Part shown: positions 27,607-37,600 of the stretch, one piece after another | Layout: each line of letters starts with the position of its first letter | Numbering within the stretch: position 1 is the stretch's first letter | DNA from: Acidobacteriota bacterium | GTDB taxonomy: Bacteria > Acidobacteriota > Polarisedimenticolia > J045 | NCBI GenBank assembly: GCA_025456425.1 | Contig: JALOKP010000024.1 | Span: 1 to 63,117, forward strand | Reading direction: 5' to 3' | DNA length: 63,117 nucleotides | The notes under the pieces: generated by a model | Database searches by the model: none | What the model was told of the DNA's origin: nothing | The model's input: the letters and a program-made list of their open reading frames with translations, nothing else | Position numbers and translations under genes: made by a program

Positions 27607-28827
27607 CTACTTCCCTCCGAACGAATGACCGAAGCTGTACTTGGCCGAGAACTGGACTCGGAAGTCGTTGTAGTCCCACCCGTCGGAGTTGTTCTGGCGG
27701 TAACCCCACTGCAGTTCGGGACCCAGCATGACGTTCTTGACGGGGTAGTAGAGCAGGTTGGCGAGGGCGTACTGGCCCGTCTTGAAGGCGTCGGGCTCCT
27801 GCCCGGGGCTGTTGTCGATGTCGACGCGCGAGTAGCCGATGGTGCTCGACCACTTCTCATTCCAGTTCATGTCGTAGAACGCGACGATGCCCAGGATCGG
27901 CAGGACCTCGCCGATCTGGCCGATGTTGTCGCTCAGGCCGATGTCCACCGGGGCGTCGTTCATGTAGTTCTGGATGCCCGCGCCGTAGACCACCGAACCG
28001 CGGAACACGCCCTTGCCGGCCTTGAGGTTGGTGCTGACGTTGATTCCCCAGCCCATGTCCTCGCCGTCGAGGTCGAAGGCGTCGTCGAGCGTGTCGGTCC
28101 AGCCGATGTAGCGAACGATTCCGGCGATCTGCAGGTGTCCCCAGTCCCGCGTCATACGGAAGTGAGAAGTCAGGTCGGGGTACGGAAAGTGCCCCTTGAT
28201 GTTCTGGATCTCGACGCGGTCCGAGTAGGCGCCGGCGTCCGCCGAAGCGCCCGGCCGCTCGGCGGCGATCATGAACTCGTTCTCGCCCTGGATCGGGGTC
28301 CAGCGCAGCTGGACGTTGCGGAAGAAGACCATTCCGTTCGGCCCCCAGTACTCGATCGAGTTCGGGAAGACGTCGGGGTCCATGAACGGGCTCCAGGTCT
28401 GGCCGGCGCCGATCTGCCCCAGCTCGCCCCAGGCTTGCCGCAGGCGGAAGGTCGTCTGGCCGGCGTCGACCCCCGTGCCGAACAGCTCGAATTCGAAGAT
28501 CGTCCTCAGCTCGCCCCAGGCCGTCGGTGTGAAGGTCTTGACGCCGAACCGGCTCTGGCGGACGCTGGCGAAGAAGTTGCCGTCCTCGCCGTACTCGTCC
28601 TCGTACGAGGGGAGCTTGGTGGGGCGGACGGTGTCGAACCAGTCGGGGTTGATCTGCCCGGCGTTGTAGCCCATGTCGAGCATCGCGAACCCGTAGAGGT
28701 CGACCCGCGTCTTCGACGCGTCGCCTTCCTCGGCCCACGCGCTCGCTGCACATGCCAGCAGGAGGATCGCCACGGCGACCCCCCACCGGCTCGCCCTGAA
28801 CTGTCCACGCGTCGTGGTCGTGCCCAT
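27607..28827 (-). CDS. DcaP-like outer-membrane porin
   Basis: 406-residue exported beta-barrel protein. A signal peptide (cleavage near ASAWAEEG) is followed by many alternating aromatic/polar strands and a C-terminal end (SAKYSFGHSFGGK) near the usual terminal aromatic strand. Blocks such as LYGFAMLDMGYNAGQINPDWFDT and SRFGVKTFTPTAWGELRTIFEFE match the DcaP/porin family, which admits dicarboxylates and related small acids. It is the first structural gene of the amino-acid cluster, and its position suggests uptake of Asn, Gln, Asp or C4 acids across the outer membrane. Confidence 0.85.
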   Translation of the reverse strand: MGTTTTRGQFRASRWGVAVAILLLACAASAWAEEGDASKTRVDLYGFAMLDMGYNAGQINPDWFDTVRPTKLPSYEDEYGEDGNFFASVRQSRFGVKTFTPTAWGELRTIFEFELFGTGVDAGQTTFRLRQAWGELGQIGAGQTWSPFMDPDVFPNSIEYWGPNGMVFFRNVQLRWTPIQGENEFMIAAERPGASADAGAYSDRVEIQNIKGHFPYPDLTSHFRMTRDWGHLQIAGIVRYIGWTDTLDDAFDLDGEDMGWGINVSTNLKAGKGVFRGSVVYGAGIQNYMNDAPVDIGLSDNIGQIGEVLPILGIVAFYDMNWNEKWSSTIGYSRVDIDNSPGQEPDAFKTGQYALANLLYYPVKNVMLGPELQWGYRQNNSDGWDYNDFRVQFSAKYSFGHSFGGK

Positions 28828-28883
28828 CGAGCCTCCCTGTCTGGATTCGTCACGAGACGGAAAAGGTGCCATGGAGTCCCTCG

Positions 28884-29276
28884 TCAAGGGAAGGGCCGTC
28901 CCGCCAGGACGGCCTCGGCGGCGGGAAGCAGGTCGGTGGCGATGGAGCGCTTCAGGACGAAGGCGTCCGCCCCGGCGGTTCTCGCCGCCCGCTCCACGCC
29001 GGCTTCGTCGTGGACGCTGACCACGATCACCTTGAGGCCGGGACTGGCGGCGCGAAGGTCCGACAACCACCGGAGGCCTCCCTGGCGTTCGAGCGAGAGA
29101 TCCACGACGGCGAGGGCGGGGTGCAGCCGGGACGCGCTCTCGATGAGCGAGGGCTCGTCGGCAACCATGACGACGACCTCGAACATCGATCGGAGCATCA
29201 TGCACACGCCCTCGCTGAGACCGTGGTGTCGATCCGCGAGGAGGACGCACTGGACGCCTGATCTTCTCTCCGCCAT
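28884..29276 (-). CDS. Single-domain response regulator receiver protein
   Basis: 130-residue CheY-like receiver with no output domain. The acidic start is weak (LLADRHHG), but the phospho-acceptor Asp is visible in AVVDLSL, the Thr/Ser switch in VIVVSVHD and the conserved Lys in FVLKRSI. It lies between the LuxR-type regulator and the porin and points the same way. It could act as a phosphate sink, a transfer domain or a remnant of a full regulator that lost its helix-turn-helix. Confidence 0.75.
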   Translation of the reverse strand: MAERRSGVQCVLLADRHHGLSEGVCMMLRSMFEVVVMVADEPSLIESASRLHPALAVVDLSLERQGGLRWLSDLRAASPGLKVIVVSVHDEAGVERAARTAGADAFVLKRSIATDLLPAAEAVLAGRPFP

Positions 29277-29317
29277 GGGGTCCCGCGAGGATAGTCCCCG
29301 CTCCGGACGACGCGGAC

Positions 29318-29355
29318 CTAGTGAAATTACCGGTCGCAGCAGGGAAATTTTCTAG
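29318..29355. promoter_or_regulatory. AT-rich inverted repeat, candidate operator
   Basis: In the 131-bp gap between the two response-regulator genes, CTAGTGAAATT (29318-29328) and AAATTTTCTAG (29345-29355) form an imperfect inverted repeat (8 of 11 positions match). It stands out as an AT-rich island in very GC-rich DNA. Its position upstream of the receiver gene and the porin-glutaminase genes would suit a dimeric LuxR-type regulator. No clean -10/-35 pair was assigned. Function is inferred. Confidence 0.4.
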
Positions 29356-29407
29356 TTTACGCCGGACCCACTGCGCGGTCTGATGGGGTCCCGCGGGTGG
29401 GAGCGGC

Positions 29408-30043
29408 TCAGCCCGGGACGATCCCGTGCGTGATCGCGAAGTGGATCAGCTCGGCGCTGCTGTGGAGGCCGAGGGTTTCCATCATGCGGTACTTGTGAAA
29501 CTCGACCGTGCGGGACGAGATGCCGAGTACCGCCGCGATCTCCTTCGCCGAGCGGCCCGCGACCAGCAGCTGGAGGATCTCCCGTTGTCGCAGCGTCAGC
29601 GTCCCCCCCGGTTCCCGCGGTGCCTCGCGCCCGGCGGGCCGGAGCATGTCGCCGGCCAGGGCGGGGGTGACGTAGGTCCGGCCCTCCAGGGCGCACCTCA
29701 CGGCGAGGACCAGCTCTGCTGGCGCGGAGTGCTTCACCACGAACCCCAGGGCTCCTTCGGCCAGCGCCCGGCGCGCGTAGGCGGTCTCGGCGTGCATCGT
29801 CAGGAACACGACGCGGACCCCCGGGTCCTCCTTCTTCAGCTCGGCCAGAGCCTCGAGCCCCCCCATGTGCGGCATCGCGATGTCGGCCACGATCACGTCG
29901 GGGCGCAGCGCCTTCGCGGCCTCGACCAGCGCCCGGCCGTCCTCGACGATCCCCACCAGGTCGAACTCGGCGCCCAGCAGGTGCTTCAACCCTTCGGCCA
30001 CGATGCGATGATCGTCGGCGAGCAGCACGCGCGGGCGGCTCAT
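29408..30043 (-). CDS. NarL/LuxR-type response regulator
   Basis: 211 residues: receiver domain at 1-125 (acid pocket in LLADDHRIV, phospho-acceptor Asp in VIVADIAMPHMGG, switch Thr in VVFLTMHAE, Lys in FVVKHSAP), then a LuxR-type helix-turn-helix at about 145-205 (LTLRQREILQLLVAGRSAKE, then SSRTVEFHKYRMME). Its ATG overlaps the stop of the histidine kinase gene (ATGA), so the pair is translated together as a two-component system. The natural target is the minus-strand amino-acid cluster immediately downstream. Confidence 0.92.
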   Translation of the reverse strand: MSRPRVLLADDHRIVAEGLKHLLGAEFDLVGIVEDGRALVEAAKALRPDVIVADIAMPHMGGLEALAELKKEDPGVRVVFLTMHAETAYARRALAEGALGFVVKHSAPAELVLAVRCALEGRTYVTPALAGDMLRPAGREAPREPGGTLTLRQREILQLLVAGRSAKEIAAVLGISSRTVEFHKYRMMETLGLHSSAELIHFAITHGIVPG

Positions 30044-32346
30044 CCCCGTTCCTCCGCGAGCGGGACCCAGGCGACGACCGTCGTGCCCTGGTCCGGGGCG
30101 CTTTCGATGTCCAGCTCGCCTCCGGCCAGGTGGATCCGCTCCCTCATGCTCGCATGCCCGAGGCTGCGGCGCCCCCTCACGGCCGCGGGGTCGAAGCCGA
30201 CGCCGTCGTCCTGCACGGCCAGCTGCAGGCCCCCATCGAGTCCCTGCAGGCGCACCTCGACGGTGCGCGCGCGCGCGTGGCGGTCGACGTTTCGCAGCGC
30301 CTCCTGGGCGACCCGGAACAGGCAGAGCGCCGCGCCGCGGGAGACCGGCTGGGGGACGTCGCTCAGCACCAGGTCGACCGCGATCCCCGACAGGCGGCCG
30401 AAGCGGTCGCACTCCACCTGCAGGGCTTCAGCGAGGCCGAGATCCTCCAGGAGCGACGGATGCAGCCGGTAGGAGAGGGCGTGGACGTCTTCGCTCAGGC
30501 GAACCAGGCCCTCGCGCACGAGGCGCATCGTCGCTTCGGCGCGGGAGCCGCCACCCTCCTGCTCGGCGCGGCCGACGTCGATCGCGAGGCGCGCGAGCCG
30601 CTGCGTGAGGTCGTCGTGCAGTTCGCGCGCGAGCCGTGCCCGCTCGTCTTCCTGGGCGACGATCAGTCGGCGGCTCAGGTCGCGGACCGCCTCTTCGGCC
30701 AGCCGCCGCTCGGTGACATCCGTCAGCGCGCCCACCAGCCGGATCGCTCGCCCTTCGGCGTCGCGCAAGGCCTTGCCCCGCGCGAGGACCCAGCGGGTGC
30801 TGCCCTCCCCCGGCCCCAGGCGGTGCTCGGCGCGGAACGCCGGGCTCTTCCCGTCGAGATGGGCCTGGAGGGCCGCCTGCACGCGATGGCGATCGTCGGG
30901 GTGGATCCGCTCCTCCCAGGCCGCGAGCCGGTCGGCCGGCTCGCCGGCCGCGATGCCGAGCAGGGTCCGGCTGCGCGGCGTGAAGTCGATGACGCCGGTG
31001 CGGACGTCCCAGTCCCAGAGGCCGTCGGTGGTCCCTTCGACGGCCAGCGCGTACTGCTCGCGGCTCTTCCGCAGGTCGCGTTCCGCGCGCCGCCGGCCGG
31101 CGAGGCTGACGGAGAGCGCCACGATCAGCGCCGCCTCCAGGCCGAGGACTGCGGCGGTGCCGAGGATCTTTCCCTTGTGGGCCTGCCAGAGGGTCGGCTC
31201 CCGGAACCGGACCCAGCTTCCGGGCGGAAGGCGATCGGCTCCGATCCTCCAGCGGTCGAGCTCCCGTCCGTCGAAGGTCGGTGCGGCGGCGACGACCGAG
31301 GGAGGCCGAACGCGGGCCGGCTCCTCGCCGGCCAGCAACCGGTTCGCGGCGCCGGCCGCCTCCTGGGCCACGCCCCGGACCGGGATGAGCGGACCGCCGA
31401 CGATGCCGCGACCGAGCTGGTGGTCGAAGAGGCCGAACAGCGGCGCCGCGGCCACGGAATGGAGCGCGTCGAGCGCGGAGTCGTCCGCGTGCGACACGCC
31501 GTCGACGTCCGTTACGTAAAAGCCGTAGAAGATCGCGGTCCCGGCGGGCAGCTCCGCTGCGCGCTCCAGGATCGCCTGGTAGGGCAGGTCGTCCCAGAAG
31601 GTCAACCGGACGCGGTCCGCGAACGGCTGGAACTCGCGCCGCAGTTCCTCGACCCAGTACTGCTCGAGCGGGGATCGGCCCAGGATCCCGACCACTTCGG
31701 TGGTCTGCGGGAACAGTTGCAGGATGTTCGCGAACGCCCCGGCCAGGTCCAGCCGTGTGGCGACCGCGGCGTCGTCCGGGGTCAGGGCCTGCGGCTCCAG
31801 GAGCCGGCGGTCGGCTCCGGCGATCAGCAGCGGCGTGGACTTGAAGATCCGCGTGCGGTGCCGCTGGACGAAGCGCGTGGCGGACCCGCCGATCGTCACG
31901 ACGAGGTCGAATGGACGCCGCGCCTCGAAAGAGGCGAGGTAGCGGACGAAGGCCTCCTCGCTCTCGCCGCCGGGGTAGAGGGCCGTCGCCAGGGAGATCT
32001 CGTGGAGTTCGACCGGGGACGGCGAGCCGGCTGCCAGCGCAGCCCGGAACTCCGTCGCGATCGTATCGAACGGCTCGGCGCCCCGCTCGTACGACTGCAG
32101 CACGAGCACGTTGCGGGGGGCGGCGGCGCTCGCGGCGAAGGCGGCGGCGACCAGGACCAGTCCCGCGAAGGCCAGGCGGCCCTTTCTCCGTGGTGGCGCG
32201 ATGGGCTGGGTGAGTGCCAATCCGGGATCATTCTCGCCGTGGCCCCCCGCGGCGTCCAGTTCGAGGCGCGCGGCCGTGCTGCCCGGCGGCGGCCGCAGCG
32301 ACGCGTTGGCGCCGCCGCCACCCTCTCTCGCGTACGCTGATCGCAC
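30040..32346 (-). CDS. Sensor histidine kinase with ABC substrate-binding-like sensor, PAS and HisKA_3 domains
   Basis: Up to 768 residues. A transmembrane segment (about 57-76) leads into an extracytoplasmic ABC_sub_bind-like domain (about 80-385, e.g. VLVLQSYERGAEPFDT, then DLVVTIGGSATRF). A second membrane helix (about 393-416), a PAS/PAC unit (about 430-550) and a HisKA_3 dimerisation domain follow, with the phospho-His in LARELHDDLTQRLARLA. The HATPase ends the protein (FRVAQEALRNVDRHARA, DDGVGFDP). The first 42 residues look non-coding, so a TTG at 32220 may be the real start, leaving a 140-bp divergent promoter shared with ppk2. The sensor part suggests detection of a small periplasmic ligand. 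Confidence 0.88.
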   Translation of the reverse strand: MRSAYAREGGGGANASLRPPPGSTAARLELDAAGGHGENDPGLALTQPIAPPRRKGRLAFAGLVLVAAAFAASAAAPRNVLVLQSYERGAEPFDTIATEFRAALAAGSPSPVELHEISLATALYPGGESEEAFVRYLASFEARRPFDLVVTIGGSATRFVQRHRTRIFKSTPLLIAGADRRLLEPQALTPDDAAVATRLDLAGAFANILQLFPQTTEVVGILGRSPLEQYWVEELRREFQPFADRVRLTFWDDLPYQAILERAAELPAGTAIFYGFYVTDVDGVSHADDSALDALHSVAAAPLFGLFDHQLGRGIVGGPLIPVRGVAQEAAGAANRLLAGEEPARVRPPSVVAAAPTFDGRELDRWRIGADRLPPGSWVRFREPTLWQAHKGKILGTAAVLGLEAALIVALSVSLAGRRRAERDLRKSREQYALAVEGTTDGLWDWDVRTGVIDFTPRSRTLLGIAAGEPADRLAAWEERIHPDDRHRVQAALQAHLDGKSPAFRAEHRLGPGEGSTRWVLARGKALRDAEGRAIRLVGALTDVTERRLAEEAVRDLSRRLIVAQEDERARLARELHDDLTQRLARLAIDVGRAEQEGGGSRAEATMRLVREGLVRLSEDVHALSYRLHPSLLEDLGLAEALQVECDRFGRLSGIAVDLVLSDVPQPVSRGAALCLFRVAQEALRNVDRHARARTVEVRLQGLDGGLQLAVQDDGVGFDPAAVRGRRSLGHASMRERIHLAGGELDIESAPDQGTTVVAWVPLAEERG

Positions 32347-32360
32347 CCAGGAGTCCTATC

Positions 32361-33194
32361 ATGGCCAAGAGCGAGCGCAAGCACGGCGAAAAGGCAGGGA
32401 AGTCGAGCCCGGCGGCGCCGGCGGAACTCTCCAACAAGGACTACGACCGCGAACTGAAGAAGCTGCACGTCGAGCTGGTCAAGCTGCAGGAGTGGGTGAA
32501 GCACGCCGGCCTCAAGGTGTGCATCGTCTTCGAGGGGCGCGACGGGGCCGGCAAGGGCGGGACGATCAAGGCGATCACCGAGCGCGTCAGCCCGCGCGTG
32601 TTTCGGGTCATCGCGCTGCCGGCGCCGACCGAGCGCGAAAAGTCGCAGATGTACCTCCAGCGCTACCTCCCCCTCCTCCCCGCCGCCGGAGAGGTCGTGA
32701 TCTTCGACCGCAGCTGGTACAACCGAGCGGGCGTCGAGCGGGTGATGGGGTTCTGCACGGAGGAGCAGGCGAGGATGTTCCTCAAGGCCGCCCCGATGGT
32801 CGAGAAAGCCATCGTCGAGTCCGGCGTCATCCTGCTCAAGTACTGGCTGGAGGTCAGCCCTGAGGAGCAGACGCGGCGCCTCGAGTCCCGCATCGACGAC
32901 GGGCGCAAGATCTGGAAGCTCTCGCCGATGGACCTGAAGTCGTACACGCGCTGGGACGACTACACGAAGGCGCGGGACGAGATGTTCGCGGCGACCGACA
33001 CCGCGTGGGCGCCCTGGTTCGTCGCGCCGTCGGACGACAAGAAGCGGGCCCGGCTCAACATCATCTCGCACCTCCTGGGCCGGATCCCGTGCAAGTCGGC
33101 CCCGCGCAAGAAGATCGAACTGCCGAAGCGCAAGAGGCCGGCCAAGGCACGCGGGCCGGCCTCCACGGTGAGACTGGTGCCGCAGAAGTTCTGA
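32361..33194 (+). CDS. ppk2: Polyphosphate kinase 2, class I-like
   Basis: Transfers phosphate between polyphosphate and nucleoside diphosphates. The 277-residue protein shows Walker A in FEGRDGAGKGGTIKAITE, the lid/Arg region (PTEREKSQMYLQRYLPLLP) and Walker B in VVIFDRSWYNRAGVERVMGF. WYNRAGVEPVMGF-like sequence is typical of one-domain class I PPK2. ATG 32361 has CCAGGAG upstream and follows a low-complexity stretch that is not part of the protein. The C-terminus is a short Lys/Arg/Pro tail. It is divergent from the histidine kinase gene. Confidence 0.92.
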   Translation: MAKSERKHGEKAGKSSPAAPAELSNKDYDRELKKLHVELVKLQEWVKHAGLKVCIVFEGRDGAGKGGTIKAITERVSPRVFRVIALPAPTEREKSQMYLQRYLPLLPAAGEVVIFDRSWYNRAGVERVMGFCTEEQARMFLKAAPMVEKAIVESGVILLKYWLEVSPEEQTRRLESRIDDGRKIWKLSPMDLKSYTRWDDYTKARDEMFAATDTAWAPWFVAPSDDKKRARLNIISHLLGRIPCKSAPRKKIELPKRKRPAKARGPASTVRLVPQKF

Positions 33195-33414
33195 TGGTCC
33201 GTCGGATCGAGGATGGCGGCATGGCGGATGCGCTGCCGCGCGCGGGAAACCGACGGGCGGGGGCGCGACCCGCCCCCGGGGAGTCCAGGCGCGGCCGCGG
33301 GAGCGGCGGGCCTGCGGCTCCCGCCACGGGAGATACGAAGTGAGGCCCGAAGAGCTAGAATCCCGGTCCGGCCCGCCTGGCCGGCCGGCCGAACAGTCCC
33401 ACCGCGGAGGTACC

Positions 33415-34602
33415 GTGAAGCGCACCCCGTCCCACCCCCATCTCGTCGGATTCCTGCTCGGCCCCGGGTTGCTGGCCGCGCTGCTGGTCAGCGCTCCCGG
33501 CTGCTCGAAGAAGGCCGAGGCGCCGCCGCCCCCCCCGCCGGAAGTCCTCGTGGCCGAGGTCGTGCAGCGCGACGTCCCGATCGTGCAGGAGTGGGTCGGA
33601 GAGGCGCTCGGAGACCCGGACGTCGAGATCCGGGCGCGCGTCCCGGGCTTCCTCGAGGCCATGCACTTCAGCGAGGGGGGGCCGGTCAAGAAGGGGCAGC
33701 TGCTCTACTCGATCGATCCGAGCGAGTTGAAGGAGGCGCTGGCCCAGGCGAAGGCCCAGGTGGCCCGGGCCGAGACGACCCTGGCCTACGCGGTCTCCGA
33801 CGTCGCGCGCTACCGGCCGCTGGCGGAGATCAACGCGGTCAGCAAGCGCGACCTTGACGCGGCGGTGGCCAAGGAGGAATCCGCGCGGGCGGAGGTGCAG
33901 GCCGCGAAGGCCTCGCAAGCGCTCGCCGAGATCAACCTTTCGTACTCGCGGATCACCGCGCCGCTCTCCGGGTTGATCGGCATCTCGAAGGCCAAGGTCG
34001 GCGACTACGTCGGCCAGGGCCTCGGCACCGCGGTGCTCAACACCATCTCCCGCGTCGATCCGATCCGCGTGCGCTTCTCGATCACTGAGCGCGAGTTCCT
34101 CGAGTACGCCCGCCGGCGCGGCAGTGCGTCGCTCGAGGGAGGCGACCAGCCGCGAGGCGAGATCGAGATGATCCTCGCCGACGGGACGGTTCATGCCCAC
34201 AAGGGCTACGTCGACATCGCCAACCGCGAGGTCGACGCCGGGACCGGCTCGCTGATGCTCGAGGCGGTCTTCCCGAACCCCGAGGGCTGGGTCCGCCCCG
34301 GCCAGTACGCGAAGATCCGCGCCGTGATCCGGACGCTGACGGGGGCGCTCGTCGTCCCGCAGCGGGCCGTGCGGGAGCTGCAGGGGCAGTACCAGGTCTT
34401 CGTCGTCGGGTCCGACGACACGGTGAGCATCCGGCCCGTCACCCCCGGGCCGCGGCTCGGTGACCTCTGGGTGATGAGCGAAGGCCTGAAGCCGGGCGAG
34501 CGCGTGATCGTCGAGGGCGTCCAGAAGGTGCGCGGCGGGGTGAAGGTCGCGGCCAAGACCGCCGCACCGGGCGACGCGCCGGCCCCCGCTGCAGGGAACT
34601 GA
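33415..34602 (+). CDS. RND efflux periplasmic adaptor (MexA/AcrA-like lipoprotein)
   Basis: Membrane fusion protein linking an RND pump to an outer-membrane channel. The GTG at 33415 has CGCGGAGG 4 nt upstream and opens a signal peptide with lipobox (LLVSAPGC), so the N-terminus should be lipidated. A coiled-coil hairpin flanked by lipoyl halves follows (ARVPGFLEAMHFSEGGPVKK, ITAPLSGLIGISKAKVGDYV). The later beta-barrel and membrane-proximal domain end in GLKPGERVIVEGVQKVRGG. First gene of a three-gene efflux operon, 3 nt before the pump gene. Confidence 0.92.
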   Translation: MKRTPSHPHLVGFLLGPGLLAALLVSAPGCSKKAEAPPPPPPEVLVAEVVQRDVPIVQEWVGEALGDPDVEIRARVPGFLEAMHFSEGGPVKKGQLLYSIDPSELKEALAQAKAQVARAETTLAYAVSDVARYRPLAEINAVSKRDLDAAVAKEESARAEVQAAKASQALAEINLSYSRITAPLSGLIGISKAKVGDYVGQGLGTAVLNTISRVDPIRVRFSITEREFLEYARRRGSASLEGGDQPRGEIEMILADGTVHAHKGYVDIANREVDAGTGSLMLEAVFPNPEGWVRPGQYAKIRAVIRTLTGALVVPQRAVRELQGQYQVFVVGSDDTVSIRPVTPGPRLGDLWVMSEGLKPGERVIVEGVQKVRGGVKVAAKTAAPGDAPAPAAGN

Positions 34603-34605
34603 GCG

Positions 34606-37600
34606 ATGGCCAGCTTCTTCGTCAACCGGCCGATCGTGGCCATGGTCCTCTCGATCCTCATGGTGCTGCTGGGGGCGGTGGCGATGACCAGCCTGCCGAT
34701 CTCCCAGTACCCGGAGATCACGCCGCCCGAGATCCTGGTCGAGGGGACGTACACTGGCGCCAGCGCGGTCGACGTCGAGCAGTCGGTGGCGACGCCCGTC
34801 GAGCAGCAGGTCAACGGCGTCGAGAACATGATCTACATGAAGTCGACGAACGCGGCCGACGGGAAGATGCAGCTTCGCGTCTCGTTCGACGTCGGGACCG
34901 ACCTCGACATCGCCAACGTCCTGACCCAGAACCGGGTCACGCAGGCCAACCCCAGCCTTCCCGAGGAAGTGAAGCGGCTCGGCGTCTCGGTGAAGAAGTC
35001 GCTGGCCTTCCCGCTGCTGCTGGTGACGCTCACCTCGCCGAACGGCTCGTACGACAGTGGCTTCCTCAGCAACTACGCCAGCATCAACATCATCGATGCG
35101 ATCGCCCGGACCCGCGGCGTCGGCCTGGTCAACCAGTTCGGCGGCAGCGACTACGCGATGCGGATCTGGATCCGTCCCGACCGCCTGGCCCAGCTCGGGC
35201 TGACGATTCCCGACATCCAGAACGCGATCCAGCAGCAGAGCGTGATCGCCGCCGCCGGCCAGATCGGCGGGCCGCCCGCGCCCAAGGGGACAGAGTTCAC
35301 CTACACCGTCAAAACGGCTGGGCGACTCCAGTCGCCCGAGGAGTTCGGCGAGGTCGTGCTGCGCTCCAACCCGGACGGCTCGCAGGTCCGGCTGAAGGAC
35401 GTCGCAAGGATCGAGCTGGGTGCCCAGACCTACGCCATGATGGGCCGGCTCAACGGCAAACCCGCGGCGGTGCTGGCGATCTACCAGATCCCCGGTTCGA
35501 ATGCGCTCGAGGTGGCCGGCACGATCCGAAAGACGATGGAAGAGCTGTCGCAGCGCTTCCCCGAGGATCTCGAGTACAAGATCTCGCTGGATACGACGCT
35601 GTCGGTGACGGAGGGGATCAACGAGATCGTGCACACGCTGTTCGAGGCGGTCGTGCTGGTCCTGCTGGTCGTGTTCGTCTTCCTGCAGAACTGGCGCGCG
35701 ACGCTGATCCCGCTGCTGACCGTCCCGGTGTCACTGGTCGCGACCTTCATCGTCTTCCCGATGCTCGGCTTCTCGATCAACACGCTGTCCCTGCTCGGCC
35801 TGGTGCTGGCGATCGGGATCGTGGTCGACGACGCGATCGTGGTCGTCGAAGCCGTGATGCACCACGTCGAGCAGGGGATGTCGCCGAAGGACGCCACGCT
35901 CCAGGCGATGAAGGAAGTCTCGGGCCCGGTCGTCGCGATCGCGCTGGTACTCTCCGCCGTGTTCGTTCCGGTGGCCTTCGTCAGCGGCATCACCGGCCGC
36001 CTCTACCAGCAGTTCGCGATCACGATCGCGATCTCGGTGCTCTTCTCGGCGCTCAACGCGCTGACCCTCAGCCCCGCGCTGTCGGCCAAGCTGATCAAGA
36101 CCAAGGGCGAGTCGAAGAGCTTCCTCGATCCCTTCTACCGCGGCTTCAACAAGGTCTTCGACATCATCACGAACGGTTACATCGCGGTCACGCGCCGGCT
36201 GGTGACGAACCTGCCGCTGGCGCTCGGACTGGTGGCCGCGCTGATCGTCGGGACGGTGTTCCTGGCGCGCGCGATCCCGTCCGGGTTCGTGCCGGAGGAG
36301 GACCAGGGGTACTTCATGATCAACGTCCAACTGCCGGAGGCGGCTTCGCAGCAGCGGACCGACGCGATCTGCCGGCAGGCCGAGACGATCCTCGGCGAGA
36401 CCGGCGGGATCGACAGCTACACGACGGTCGTCGGCTACTCGCTGCTGTCGTCGTCGAGCACCTCGGACAACGCGTTCTTCTTCGTGTCGCTCGAGGAGTG
36501 GGGCGAGCGGAGCAAGGAGGAGCACGTCTTCCGGCTGATCCGGACGCTCAACGCCCGCTTCGCCCGCGAGATCCCCGGCGCCCTGGTCTACGCCTTCGGC
36601 CCGCCCGCGATCCCGGGGCTCGGGACCGGCTCCGGCTTCAGCATCATGGTCCAGGACCAGGCCGGCGGGACGCCGGCGTACCTCGAGGACCAGGTCCAGA
36701 AGTTCATCGCCGAGGCCCGGAAGCGGCCGGAGATCGGCAACGCGTTCACGACCTACAGCGCGCGCGTGCCGCAGATCTTCGCCGACATCGACCGCGAGAA
36801 AGTGCTCAAGCTCGGGGTCCAACTGAAGGACGTCAACACCACGCTGGGGGCGAGCCTCGGCGGCTCGTACATCAACGACTTCAACCGCTTCGGGCGCCTG
36901 TACAAGGTCTACGCCCAGGCCGAGCCGGAGTACCGCGCGAAAGCCGACACGCTGGGGCAGTACTTCGTGCGGAACGCGGAAGGGGGGATGGTCCCGCTCT
37001 CCACGATCGTCGACTTCAATCCCCTGAGCGGACCGAGCTACACGAACCGCTTCAACCTGTTCCGCGCCGCCGAGGTGACGGGCACGCCGGCGCCGGGCTA
37101 CAGCTCGTCCCAGGCGATCGAGGCCCTCAAGTCGGTGGCGAACGAGACGCTGCCGACCGGGATGGGCTACGCCTGGAACGCCATGTCGTTCCAGGAAGTG
37201 GCCGCTGCCGGGACTGCCGCGGTCGTCTTCGTCTTCGCGCTGGTCGTGGTTTTCCTGATCCTGGCCGCGCAGTACGAGAGCTGGTCCCTGCCCTTCAGCG
37301 TCCTGCTCGGGACGCCGTTCGCCGCCTTCGGGGCCTTCTTCGGCCTGTGGGCCGCGCGGTTCTCGAGCGAGAGCTACGTGAACAACGTCTTCGCGCAGAT
37401 CGGACTGGTCATGCTGATCGGCCTCGCAGCCAAGAACGCGATCCTGATCGTCGAGTTTGCGCGGGCCAAGTTCCACGAGGGGATGCCGCTGGTCGAGGCG
37501 GCGCTGCTGGGGGCGCGGCTGCGCTTCCGGCCGATCCTGATGACCGCCTTCGCCTTCATCCTGGGGGTGGTGCCGCTGGTCCGCGCCACCGGTGCGGGGG

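Noticed and set aside
30130-32340. Long plus-strand open frame opposite the histidine kinase
   Set aside because: The minus strand encodes a full multi-domain kinase; the plus-strand translation has no recognisable domain.
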